Assembly (NCBI GenBank): GCA_050289485.1
Contig: JBNKFV010000024.1
Location: 1 to 64,000, forward strand
Length of the DNA: 64,000 bases
Origin: JBNKFV01 sp050289485
GTDB taxonomy: Bacteria > Pseudomonadota > Gammaproteobacteria > Pseudomonadales > Cellvibrionaceae
Direction of reading: 5' to 3'
The translations under genes and the position numbers were made by a program. How positions within the stretch are numbered: the stretch's first letter is position 1; each line of letters begins with the position of its first letter. Below, one piece after another: positions 1-7,175 of the stretch. A model generated the notes under the pieces. The model did not search any database. It worked only from the letters and a program-made list of their open reading frames with translations, and was not told the origin of the DNA.

Positions 1-96
1 ATCGCCATCCGTATCATAAATATCCTGCCGGGCATTGCCCCTGGAGGTGATGTGGTAAAGCGCTCCGGCATATTCAACGCGCAAGGGCCTAGCCAT
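1..96 (-). CDS. REP-associated tyrosine transposase (RAYT), N-terminal 32 codons, cut by window edge
   Basis: Reading the minus strand from an ATG at 96 down to base 1 gives 32 uninterrupted codons beginning MARPLRVEYAGALYHITSRG and continuing with NARQDIY. This is the typical opening of RAYT/Y1_Tnp (IS200-like) proteins, including the HITSRGN segment that precedes the HUH nuclease motif. Such enzymes are thought to mobilise or maintain REP palindromes. The rest of the gene, including the HUH histidines and catalytic tyrosine, would lie left of the window, so whether it is intact cannot be judged. The adjoining 118-240 stretch has REP-like dyads, as expected beside a RAYT gene. Confidence 0.8.
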   Translation of the reverse strand, partial: MARPLRVEYAGALYHITSRGNARQDIYDTDGD

Positions 97-117
97 AAAG
101 AATTCCTTATCTGAGAC

Positions 118-240
118 TTTCCCTAACCATAGCAATCAACGCTGTTTTCCTACCGGGATGAATGGGTAATTCCCCGGACAGGACTTTAACCTGCTAGATA
201 CCTTGCCGGTAACGGCGTACGACCTGACCCCAGAGCCTTT
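118..240. repeat. REP-like dyads and element end upstream of the RAYT gene
   Basis: This short stretch carries a CCGGG...CCCGG dyad (about 137-165), a GCCG-GTAA-CGGC dyad (about 213-224) and a GACCCCAGAG end sequence near 229-238. The last resembles the GGGGTCAGAG ends seen at 1401-1410 and 1541-1588. Arrangements like this usually flank RAYT genes. The outer boundary appears to fall just before the stop codon of the lipoprotein gene at 244. The functional assignment is inferred from position and symmetry. Confidence 0.5.
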
Positions 241-243
241 ATG

Positions 244-717
244 TTAATATACGCTTTCCCCTAAATCCCCATGAAAAAAAACTTCTATCTCATCACGCTT
301 GACCTCAACAAAACTTTCTTCAATACCTCTTAATTTGTTTCTTTGAAGTTCATTATTCAACTCAATTAAAGCATCCTTGTCATTCTTTATAACCACCGAG
401 CTAGTCGGATAACACTCCATTTTTATTCGATTAGCATAACGGTCTATAGGCATAGGCAAATTATGGCCTTCAAGACGAACATAACCAATAATAGATTTAT
501 GAGCCCGACTAACTACGTCAAACCGCTCAATTTTGATATCCAAAAATCGATCGATCCCTTCATACTTTCGTGAGTATTCAGCATTAATTCTTTCAATAGG
601 CTCAAGACAAGCTTCATACAAAGGCATGGTCGCCACCTTCTCCCCAGCCCCGACACAACTGGACAATAAAAGTAACGCAACCGGCGAGTAAATCGTTCTG
701 ACCAATTCTCTATTCAT
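244..717 (-). CDS. Small lipoprotein behind an RHS tip; candidate immunity protein
   Basis: 157 residues. I start at the ATG at 717 (MNRELVRT) rather than an upstream in-frame codon, because it gives a compact lipoprotein signal: a hydrophobic run SPVALLLL followed by the lipobox LSSC. The mature part is hydrophilic and rich in Glu, Lys and Arg, with two further Cys (EACLE and MECYP). No known domain is recognised. The start codon lies one base past the stop codon of the RHS fragment, so the two are almost certainly co-transcribed. RHS toxin tips are normally followed by their immunity gene, so this is a candidate immunity lipoprotein; that would place the toxin target in the periplasm or envelope. 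Function is inferred from position only. Confidence 0.55.
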   Translation of the reverse strand: MNRELVRTIYSPVALLLLSSCVGAGEKVATMPLYEACLEPIERINAEYSRKYEGIDRFLDIKIERFDVVSRAHKSIIGYVRLEGHNLPMPIDRYANRIKMECYPTSSVVIKNDKDALIELNNELQRNKLRGIEESFVEVKRDEIEVFFHGDLGESVY

Positions 718-718
718 A

Positions 719-1399
719 TTACTTTGCTCTACCAACCCTTTCTGGAGGTCCAATAACTTTCTGATACCGAAAAACTTTATCTTGGTAAGTATTTTTTACA
801 GCTGACCAAACATATCTAACAGTTTTCTGATGAAGTTGCACAGGAATCTGTGTCTCATAAACAGCCCACTTACTAACGTCAACTTGGTCCAGCGTTAAAG
901 ACACTGCCAAACCGAGAGGGTTACTCTTAGTCACTAACCCTACAGCAGATCCAGCCACTGAACTGAAGCCCCCATCAAACACATTAACACTTATGGGTTC
1001 ATATTCATCTGGGCCAGCAACATAGGAAACTTCACCGACAGGTTTCTCATTCAAAGTATAGTAATAACAATCATCAAACCAGCAGGCTTCAGCACCTTCG
1101 GGAATATTATTAGAGTTCAGCCTCTCTTCATAAAGATTCTGCGTGTAGCGTTCCATCATCATTCTCTCGCCTGCACACGACGTATTATACTGACACGTAG
1201 AGGAGCCATCCCGCTGCGCGACAACCCCTATCTCTTCAGAGTAATCAACCCCGTCCAACCCCAACGGATCCACCATATTCACCGGATCGTTGCCCACATA
1301 CGCATACCAGTTCATCCCATCCCCGTAACCAATCGGGTCGGTCTGCATAAAACGCCCCAGGTCGGCGTTGTACATCCGTGCTTTATAATAGTAGAACCA
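719..1399 (-). pseudogene. RHS repeat-associated core fragment with variable C-terminal tip
   Basis: The minus-strand frame reads WFYYYKARMYNADLGRF, then MQTDPIGYGDGMNWYAYVGN and DPVNMVDPLGL. This is the conserved RHS core that ends just before the polymorphic toxin tip. About 175 residues of unique sequence follow and end at 719. RHS homology stops at about 1399, exactly where a transposon-derived element begins, and no RHS-like sequence appears on its other side. The gene is therefore an orphan 3' end without the long YD-repeat shell. The tip contains a Gly/Ala/Val-rich stretch (SSVAGSAVGLVTKSNPLGLA) and a basic end (QDKVFRYQKVIG); I do not recognise its toxin family. It may be silent, or kept as a recombination cassette for a full-length RHS gene elsewhere. 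Confidence 0.75.
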
Positions 1400-1588
1400 A
1401 TGGGGTCAGAGTCATTGATTTCCAGGGAAATTTTTGAAAAGCGACGACCCTGTAGAAGGAGTGCCGCCTTGAGTGCTTCACAGTTCTTGAAGCACTTCAT
1501 GCAAGATTCAAGAACTGACACCGGGACGTTGTTCAAAATCAACGGCTCTGACCCCACTGATTTCAACGGCTCTGACCCCACTGATTTC
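1400..1588. mobile_element. Deleted RAYT-type element with inverted ends and a tandem 24-bp end repeat
   Basis: The left end reads TGGGGTCAGAGTCATTGA at 1401. The right end carries the same end inverted, as two perfect tandem copies of a 24-bp unit at 1541-1564 and 1565-1588 (core GGCTCTGACCCCACTGA). Between them the minus strand encodes a remnant with SCMKCFKNCEALKAA, which matches the C-terminal tail seen again at 27499-27655. The element therefore looks like a RAYT unit that lost most of its gene. It truncates the RHS core at 1399. The family assignment rests on the shared tail and the GGGGTCAGAG ends. Confidence 0.65.
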
Positions 1589-1702
1589 CGCTGCTGTATT
1601 CGTGTTGGGATGATGTGATATTTCAAGGTCAGATAAAAATCAGCGCTCATAACCATAGCGCCTCTGCCGCAACCACGCGCCCCACTCTTGTCGGATCCAT
1701 CC

Positions 1703-1713
1703 CCCCTTTGGGT
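1703..1713. promoter_or_regulatory. Candidate operator CCCCTTTGGGT (one mismatch)
   Basis: An imperfect copy of the CCCCWWWGGGG palindrome found five more times in this island. It lies 71 bp upstream of the ureohydrolase ATG at 1785. The last G of the right arm is T. Confidence 0.5.
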
Positions 1714-1784
1714 TATGTCCAGACTATTGGGGATCCTTTAGCCTACTCTTATTAATAACCAAACCAAGGTACACAGGAGCTAAA

Positions 1785-2708
1785 ATGAACTCGCCCTCAA
1801 CGGCAAACCCAGTCTTTCAGGCACCCAGCTTATACAGCAACGTATTCGGCTATCTGCAATGCCCGCTCAGCCGCGAGCTGGATAATGCCGATGTGGTCGT
1901 ACTGGGCGTTCCCTTCGATCTGGGCACCTCCGGCCGTGCTGGCACCCGCGGAGGGCCTGCCGCCATCCGGCAGGCATCGGGCAATTTAAGTTGGGAGGAG
2001 AAGCGCTGGCCATGGCAGTTCAACCTCCGGGAGAAGTTGAAAATTATTGATTATGGCGACCTGGAGTATCCGGTCGGCAACAGCGAAGCCTTTGTGCACA
2101 ATTTACAGGCCTGCACAAAACACATTCTGGATGCGGGTAAAACCCTGCTGACCTTCGGCGGTGACCATTTTATTTCGCTGCCGCTGATACGCGAACATGC
2201 CGCCAAGCATGGTTCGATCTCGATCATTCACTTCGATGCACACACCGATACCGACAGCTCAGAAAACGCCTACTATCACGGCAACATGTTTTATCGTGGC
2301 CCCAAAGAAGGCATCATTGATCCAGCGCATTCAGTACAAATTGGCATTCGCACAGAATACGAACAGGCCAACCATGGCTACCAGGTTATCAATGCTGACC
2401 AAGCCAACACGCTTTCGGTAGCCGAGATCGTTGCCTCCATCAAACAACGCGTCGGCAACACGCCGGTTTATGTCACCTTCGATATCGACTGCCTCGACCC
2501 AGCCTTTGCTCCCGGCACGGGTACCCCAGTGGTGGGCGGGATGGATACCAATAAAGTGTTGCAGATTTTACGTGGCTTTGTCGGGCTCAACATCGTTGGT
2601 ATGGACGTTGTAGAAGTCGCGCCCGCTTACGACCACGCAGAAATCACCTCCCTGGCCGCCGCTGCAATTGGCATGGAGTTGTTGCATGTAATCGCCGCAG
2701 GGCGCTAA
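1785..2708 (+). CDS. speB: Agmatinase / ureohydrolase family protein
   Basis: 307 residues, normal length for the arginase-agmatinase family. These enzymes hydrolyse a guanidino group to urea and an amine at a two-manganese centre. All metal ligands are visible: GGDH at 125-128, DAHTD at 151-155 and DIDCLDP at 233-239. The ATG at 1785 follows an AGGAG-like site in ACAGGAGC. The exact substrate cannot be fixed from sequence; agmatine, 4-guanidinobutyrate and other guanidino compounds are all used within this family. The nearby PuuA-like ligase and aldehyde dehydrogenase suggest the released amine enters diamine or amino-acid catabolism. A candidate operator lies at 1703-1713. The gene converges on the aldehyde dehydrogenase gene across a GC-rich hairpin at 2734-2752. 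The symbol is used in the family sense. Confidence 0.85.
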   Translation: MNSPSTANPVFQAPSLYSNVFGYLQCPLSRELDNADVVVLGVPFDLGTSGRAGTRGGPAAIRQASGNLSWEEKRWPWQFNLREKLKIIDYGDLEYPVGNSEAFVHNLQACTKHILDAGKTLLTFGGDHFISLPLIREHAAKHGSISIIHFDAHTDTDSSENAYYHGNMFYRGPKEGIIDPAHSVQIGIRTEYEQANHGYQVINADQANTLSVAEIVASIKQRVGNTPVYVTFDIDCLDPAFAPGTGTPVVGGMDTNKVLQILRGFVGLNIVGMDVVEVAPAYDHAEITSLAAAAIGMELLHVIAAGR

Positions 2709-2733
2709 CGGTAAAACAGGTGAGCTGTAGCCA

Positions 2734-2752
2734 CCCCCGGCGCAACCGGGGG
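2734..2752. terminator. GC-rich hairpin between convergent genes
   Basis: CCCCCGG at 2734-2740 pairs with CCGGGGG at 2746-2752 around a CGCAA loop, midway between two converging stop codons. There is no T-tract directly after the stem on either strand, so it is at best a weak intrinsic terminator. Confidence 0.4.
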
Positions 2753-2772
2753 CGAACGAAAAAAACGAAGGG

Positions 2773-4197
2773 CTAGTGGTAACCCACTACGCCTTTGATT
2801 TCCAAAAAGTCGTGAAAGGCAAACTCACCCCATTCGCGGCCATTGCCAGACTGCTTATAGCCACCAAAGGGCGCATTGGGATCAAAATTATTGCCATTGA
2901 GAAACACATTACCGGCGCGCAGTTTGCGCGCTACCGAGCGTGCCCGATCAATATCACCCGATTGCACATAGGCCGCCAGCCCATAGGGTGAATCGTTAGC
3001 AATCTCTATGGCCTGCTCTTCACTGTCGTAGGGCATAATAGCCAATACCGGGCCAAATACCTCCTCACGAGCAATCATCATATCGTTGGTCACATTGGCA
3101 AACGCAGTGGGTTTAACAAAGTAACCACTGGTCAGGCCTTCGGGGCGACCAGGACCGCCGACAACAAGTTCAGAGCCAAGCGCAACCGCCTGTTTGACCA
3201 TGTCGTTGACCTTGGCAAACTGTGGGGCGTTAGCCAACGGGCCAATATCAGTGTTTTCATCCAGCGGATCACCCACAGCCGTAGCCTCGGCCTGCGCCTT
3301 CACCACCGCTACGGCGCGGTCATGCAGGTGTGCGGGAACCAACATACGGGTAGGGGCATTGCAGGACTGGCCTACGTTGCGGAAGCAATCCACCGCCCCC
3401 CGCGCAACCGCATCATCGAAATCAGCATCATCGAGAATAATATTGGCCGATTTACCACCCAACTCCAGCGCTACACGCTTAACCGTATCAGCAGCGGCTT
3501 TCGACACCTGTATACCGGCACGAGTGGAGCCCGTTAATGACACCATCTCGATGTCTGGATGTTCACTGATAGCCGCGCCAACCCCTGGGCCGTTACCAAA
3601 TACCATATTAAATACACCGGCAGGCACACCGGCTTCATCGAGAATTTCAGCAAACAATTGCGCCGAGAGTGGCGCCAGTTCACTGGGCTTTAATACCACA
3701 GTACAGCCACAAGCCAGCGCTGGCGCTACCTTACAAGCCACTTGATTCATGGGCCAGTTCCAAGGGGTAATAAAACCACATACGCCAATGGGCTCTTTGA
3801 TAACCTGGCTGCTACCCAATGATTCTTCAAAACTGTAGTTTTGCAGCACCTGCCGTGCCGTTTTGAAATGGGTTAAACCAATGGGTGCCTGGGCATCCCG
3901 CGCCATATTAATGGCCACACCCATTTCTGCGGTAATAGCCTGCGCCATCTCTTCCATGCGCTTTTCATACACGGCGATGATGCGGTCAAACAATGCCAGA
4001 CGCTCTTCACGGGCGCTAAGAGACCAGCTGGCAAATGCGATTTTGGCCGCTTGTACTGCTGCATCGACATCGGCCTTGGAACCCAATGCAACCTGCCCTT
4101 GCACCTGCTCTGTGGCAGGATTGATAATATCCATCAACTGGGGCTCAACGGGGCTTACCCACTCACCATTAATATAGAATCGATCGCACTGTTTCAT
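2773..4197 (-). CDS. NAD(P)-dependent aldehyde dehydrogenase
   Basis: 474 residues of the ALDH superfamily, full length. Diagnostic parts are visible: TPWNWP at 144-149, the dinucleotide-binding LTGST at 221-225, the general-base glutamate E245 in LELGG, and the catalytic cysteine C279 in NVGQSCNAPTR. The enzyme should oxidise an aldehyde to its acid in the cytoplasm. Beside an agmatinase-family gene and a PuuA-like ligase, plausible substrates are amino- or guanidino-aldehydes or glutamylated forms of them; this is inference. The ATG at 4197 has a GGAG site seven bases upstream. It is divergent from the LuxR-type regulator gene, with an exact palindrome (4284-4294) centred between the two start codons. 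Confidence 0.88.
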   Translation of the reverse strand: MKQCDRFYINGEWVSPVEPQLMDIINPATEQVQGQVALGSKADVDAAVQAAKIAFASWSLSAREERLALFDRIIAVYEKRMEEMAQAITAEMGVAINMARDAQAPIGLTHFKTARQVLQNYSFEESLGSSQVIKEPIGVCGFITPWNWPMNQVACKVAPALACGCTVVLKPSELAPLSAQLFAEILDEAGVPAGVFNMVFGNGPGVGAAISEHPDIEMVSLTGSTRAGIQVSKAAADTVKRVALELGGKSANIILDDADFDDAVARGAVDCFRNVGQSCNAPTRMLVPAHLHDRAVAVVKAQAEATAVGDPLDENTDIGPLANAPQFAKVNDMVKQAVALGSELVVGGPGRPEGLTSGYFVKPTAFANVTNDMMIAREEVFGPVLAIMPYDSEEQAIEIANDSPYGLAAYVQSGDIDRARSVARKLRAGNVFLNGNNFDPNAPFGGYKQSGNGREWGEFAFHDFLEIKGVVGYH

Positions 4198-4283
4198 TGG
4201 TATGCTCCTTCAACATGTCCGGCAAAATGCGTGCAACGTGCATTTTTGCCCATCATAAGCGGCATCGCTTAGGGACTGAATAA

Positions 4284-4294
4284 CCCCATAGGGG
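4284..4294. promoter_or_regulatory. Candidate operator CCCCATAGGGG (exact)
   Basis: An exact CCCCWWWGGGG palindrome in the context AATAACCCC...GGGGAGT. It lies 86 bp from the aldehyde dehydrogenase ATG and 77 bp from the regulator ATG. It could control both divergent genes, including autoregulation of the LuxR-type protein. Confidence 0.65.
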
Positions 4295-4371
4295 AGTAAG
4301 TTAATTATTTGCCTAACCCATCGCCATTGCTTAATCTATGGACTCACCGCTTATTGAGGTAGTATCGCTTA

Positions 4372-5217
4372 ATGTCTTTTCTTTCTGTTTTCGCCCAGCA
4401 TTGTCCAGCACTCTACGACAACGTTCTAAAAGAGACGTTTATCCCTGCCGTGGTGGATATGTTTAAAGCGTTGCTGCCAGTAGACAACGTAGCGATTCTG
4501 GCCTACCCGCACAAGGATCTGCCCAGAGTGGAATACAACGAACCCCCGATGGGGCATCGTGAATCTACCATCGACACGTTTCGCAATGGGGCCTTTTTAC
4601 TCGACCCTTACTACCTGGCGGCCACCAAACAGGGTAAAGAGGGCTTTTTTCAGTTAAATGAGCTAGCCCCCCCTGGTTTTCTTGACGGCGAATACAACCG
4701 CATTTACTACAAAGCCACAGGGCTGATCGACGAATGCGGGTACTTGATCAAGCTGGGTGAAAACACCAATGCGTTTATCAATATTTCACTGGGGCGCATC
4801 AAAATTCCAGAAACCTTTAACCAGGAAGAACTCGCCAATCTGGCCGCTATTACGCCAGTAATCAGCAATCTGGCCAGCCAGCATTGGCAAAGCGATGCTG
4901 AGCCAGCTCAGCAGCTGGACTTGCGTAGCCAGTTGGAGACAGCGCTGGAGTCGTTCGGTTCAAGCCTGCTGACCGAACGCGAACGGCAGATGGTAAAAAT
5001 GATTTTGCATGGCCACTCCAACAAGGCCATTTCTGAGCGTTTAAAAATCTCTGTCGAAACGGTCAAACTGCACCGCAAGAACGCCTATTCAAAACTGGAT
5101 ATCGGCACCCTTGGTGAGCTGTTCCACCTGTTTCTCGGCTCACTGATGAGCATTAACGACTACGAAACCGGGGATCCTTTAGCGCACTACCACCAAAAGC
5201 AAACGAGCAGGCCTTAG
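4372..5217 (+). CDS. LuxR-family transcriptional regulator, probable regulator of the catabolic island
   Basis: 281 residues. The C-terminus (about 199-256) is a clear LuxR/NarL helix-turn-helix: LTERERQMVKMILHGHSNKA followed by ISVETVKLHRKNAYSKL. There is no receiver domain, so it is not a classical phosphorylated response regulator. The N-terminal 190 residues are unassigned and may sense a small molecule (LDPYYLAATKQGKEGFF resembles regions in LuxR-solo sensor domains). It lies centrally in the catabolic island and is divergent from the aldehyde dehydrogenase gene. The exact palindrome at 4284-4294 sits in its promoter region, and related palindromes precede the other catabolic genes. I therefore propose it controls the set. 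Its stop codon is inside the terminator stem at 5203-5229. Confidence 0.85.
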   Translation: MSFLSVFAQHCPALYDNVLKETFIPAVVDMFKALLPVDNVAILAYPHKDLPRVEYNEPPMGHRESTIDTFRNGAFLLDPYYLAATKQGKEGFFQLNELAPPGFLDGEYNRIYYKATGLIDECGYLIKLGENTNAFINISLGRIKIPETFNQEELANLAAITPVISNLASQHWQSDAEPAQQLDLRSQLETALESFGSSLLTERERQMVKMILHGHSNKAISERLKISVETVKLHRKNAYSKLDIGTLGELFHLFLGSLMSINDYETGDPLAHYHQKQTSRP

Positions 5218-5232
5218 GGGCCTGCTCGTTTG
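5203..5232. terminator. Bidirectional intrinsic terminator
   Basis: An 11-bp perfect stem, ACGAGCAGGCC at 5203-5213 and its complement at 5219-5229, encloses a TTAGG loop. It is followed by TTT on the plus strand and flanked by AAA on the left. It separates the regulator gene from the convergent ligase gene and contains the regulator stop codon. Confidence 0.8.
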
Positions 5233-5274
5233 GTATTAGCTGTATCAACCGCTAATTGATGGAAGGCCGTATAC

Positions 5275-6624
5275 CTACAGGTAGGCTTCGTATTCCATAT
5301 CGGTAACATGCTTGTCGAATTCAGCCACCTCTTGCTCTTTGGCTTCACCAAACGCACGCTGAAATTCTGGCGAAAAGTACTCTGGAATAAATTGAGACTT
5401 TTTAAACGCAGAAACCGCATCAGGCCAGAAGTCGGGCAAGCTTGGATCAAACTGAGTATAGGCATCCCCTTCAACCGGCGGTGGCGCGTCCAGTTTGTTT
5501 TCAATACCGTAGATCATCCCTGCAAGAATGGCTGAAATTACCAGGTAGAGGTTGGCATCTGCACCCGCAACTCGATGTTCTATGCGCATGGCATTGTAGC
5601 TGTCGGTAGGCACGCGCACGGCAACCGTGCGGTTGTCGTAACCCCAGGTAGGTGCCATAGGGGCATGGCTGCCTGTCTGAAAGCGTCGGTACGAGTTCAT
5701 ATGCGGGGCAAACAGCAACATGCAATCTGACATGGTTGCCAGGCAGCCAGCAATCGCCTGCCGCAGCAACGGCGTACCTTCATCGGTGCCATTGTTAAAG
5801 GCGTTATTACCCTCACTGTCGAGCAGGCTGCAGTGCACATGCATACCGTTACCGGCCATATCACCAAACGGCTTGGCCATAAACGTTGCACGCATACCCA
5901 GCTTACTGGCAACACCCTTAATCGTACGCTGCAACAAAAGCCCTTGGTCAGCGGCAAGCAACGCATCGGCTTGGTGATAGAGATTAATCTCGTACTGCGA
6001 GGGTGATGCCTCACTGATCAACGTATCGATGGGCAGATCTTGTTCGGCACAGGCATCTCTTACACCATGAAGAAAATCATACATCTCCTGCATGGAGTCG
6101 ATGCCGTAGGTTTGACCACCAATGGCTACTTCGCCATTGGCATCAATGCCGGTATGCATAGGGCGGCCCAGGTGGTCGTTCTCAGCCTGGAGCAGATAAA
6201 ACTCCATTTCGCTGGCAACCACAGGGGTATAGCCCAGCTGCTTGCAACGATCCATCAACTGTTTAAGGAGAACCCGTGCATCGTAGCGGCATGGCTCACC
6301 GGTCGCTTCATTGAGCGACAGCAAAACCTGCCCGGTCGGCCTTTCAAGCCAAGGCACAATAGAGAGCGTCCTTGAGTCTGGCACGCAAATACCGTCGGCG
6401 TCGCCGTTGTCATAAACCCAGCTTTCAACATCGCGCCCCCATACATCGAAGCCCAGTGTTGTGAGTGGTAGCTTCAGCCCCCCGGCAAATGCTTTTTCCA
6501 TGTTTTCGCGCGGCAGCCATTTGCCTCTTAACTTGCCATTCAAGTCTGGCAAGATCACTTCAAACATTTCTACATCTGGATACTTTTCCAGAAATTCTTT
6601 TAATTGTGCTAAATCATTGTTCAA
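5275..6624 (-). CDS. puuA: Glutamine synthetase-family ligase, gamma-glutamylputrescine synthetase-like
   Basis: 449 residues, the length of PuuA-type glutamate-amine ligases. Motifs in order: metal ligands in ASEMEF (E139, E141), SEASPSQYEINL at 204-215, KPFGDMAGNGMHVHCSL at 251-267, FAPHMNSYRRF at 305-315, NRTVAVRVP at 331-339 and RIEHRVAGADANLY at 347-360. The family ligates glutamate to an amine using ATP; PuuA uses putrescine. The neighbouring ureohydrolase and aldehyde dehydrogenase support a polyamine or diamine role over nitrogen assimilation. The start is a TTG at 6624, chosen because GGAGG lies seven bases before it and no nearby in-frame ATG exists. The downstream Puu enzymes, oxidase and hydrolase, are not in the window, so the pathway here is incomplete or different. 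Confidence 0.85.
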   Translation of the reverse strand: MNNDLAQLKEFLEKYPDVEMFEVILPDLNGKLRGKWLPRENMEKAFAGGLKLPLTTLGFDVWGRDVESWVYDNGDADGICVPDSRTLSIVPWLERPTGQVLLSLNEATGEPCRYDARVLLKQLMDRCKQLGYTPVVASEMEFYLLQAENDHLGRPMHTGIDANGEVAIGGQTYGIDSMQEMYDFLHGVRDACAEQDLPIDTLISEASPSQYEINLYHQADALLAADQGLLLQRTIKGVASKLGMRATFMAKPFGDMAGNGMHVHCSLLDSEGNNAFNNGTDEGTPLLRQAIAGCLATMSDCMLLFAPHMNSYRRFQTGSHAPMAPTWGYDNRTVAVRVPTDSYNAMRIEHRVAGADANLYLVISAILAGMIYGIENKLDAPPPVEGDAYTQFDPSLPDFWPDAVSAFKKSQFIPEYFSPEFQRAFGEAKEQEVAEFDKHVTDMEYEAYL

Positions 6625-7123
6625 GATTTACCCTCCTCATCGGAGCTCAATAACGTGACTACGGTTACAACCAGCTTTGCGTATGTAACCTAGGGCCTGA
6701 CTGCACTAGGCTGGATGTGTTACCACACGCTGACCACCACTACTATCCTCAAATTCTAGCGGTTTGAGCAATGAATTTCGCTGACAATTCAAGGTTTTTA
6801 GTGATTTAAATTTATTGGCCAGTAACCTGTATTATGGCTGGGCCAGCTTGCCACAAAGCCAACAAATTAAGGATTAATAGATTGCAAGATTACAGCTGTT
6901 TACACCAATAAAACATAACCCCTATGGGGTGGCTTAAGATCTATAACATGGTGATTTTTATATAAAAAACTCGGCAGGAACACTATTACTATTAACCCGG
7001 CAAGCATGATTGTCGGATTAATAAGCGGCGTGCGACAAAATAGTGGTGCAAGAGAGCAGCAACACGAAGAACAAGACCAGCAGTATGAAGCAATTGGGAG
7101 AAACAGTACAAAAGATCACAAAA
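6625..7123. other. Intergenic region upstream of the ligase gene
   Basis: About 500 bp without a supported gene. It carries the promoter side of the ligase gene, with the GGAGG site just upstream of the TTG start. Its only clear signal is the exact palindrome at 6919-6929. Confidence 0.6.
6919..6929. promoter_or_regulatory. Candidate operator CCCCTATGGGG (exact)
   Basis: Exact palindrome in the context CATAACCCC...GGGGTGG, the best match to the extended consensus AACCCCWWWGGGGTT. It lies 294 bp from the ligase start, which is farther than at the other genes, so the promoter may be distal. Confidence 0.6.
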
Positions 7124-7153
7124 AATGGGTCTCTGGAAACCCAGAGACCCATT
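7124..7153 (-). terminator. Intrinsic terminator after the first TonB receptor gene
   Basis: A 13-bp perfect stem, AATGGGTCTCTGG at 7124-7136 and its complement at 7141-7153, encloses a four-base loop. On the minus strand the stem is followed by a T-run (A-tract at 7120-7125). It lies 22 bp past the receptor stop codon. Confidence 0.88.
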
Positions 7154-7175
7154 GCCCGTTCAGACAAGTAGAAGA

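Noticed and set aside
1541..1588. Tandem repeat as a CRISPR seed
   Set aside because: Two copies abut with no spacer, and there are no cas genes. It is a transposon end duplication. No CRISPR array is seen in the window.
1312..1656. A 114-codon minus-strand ORF spanning the RHS/element junction
   Set aside because: It is a chance fusion of RAYT tail sequence with the RHS core in a wrong frame. There is no coherent protein.
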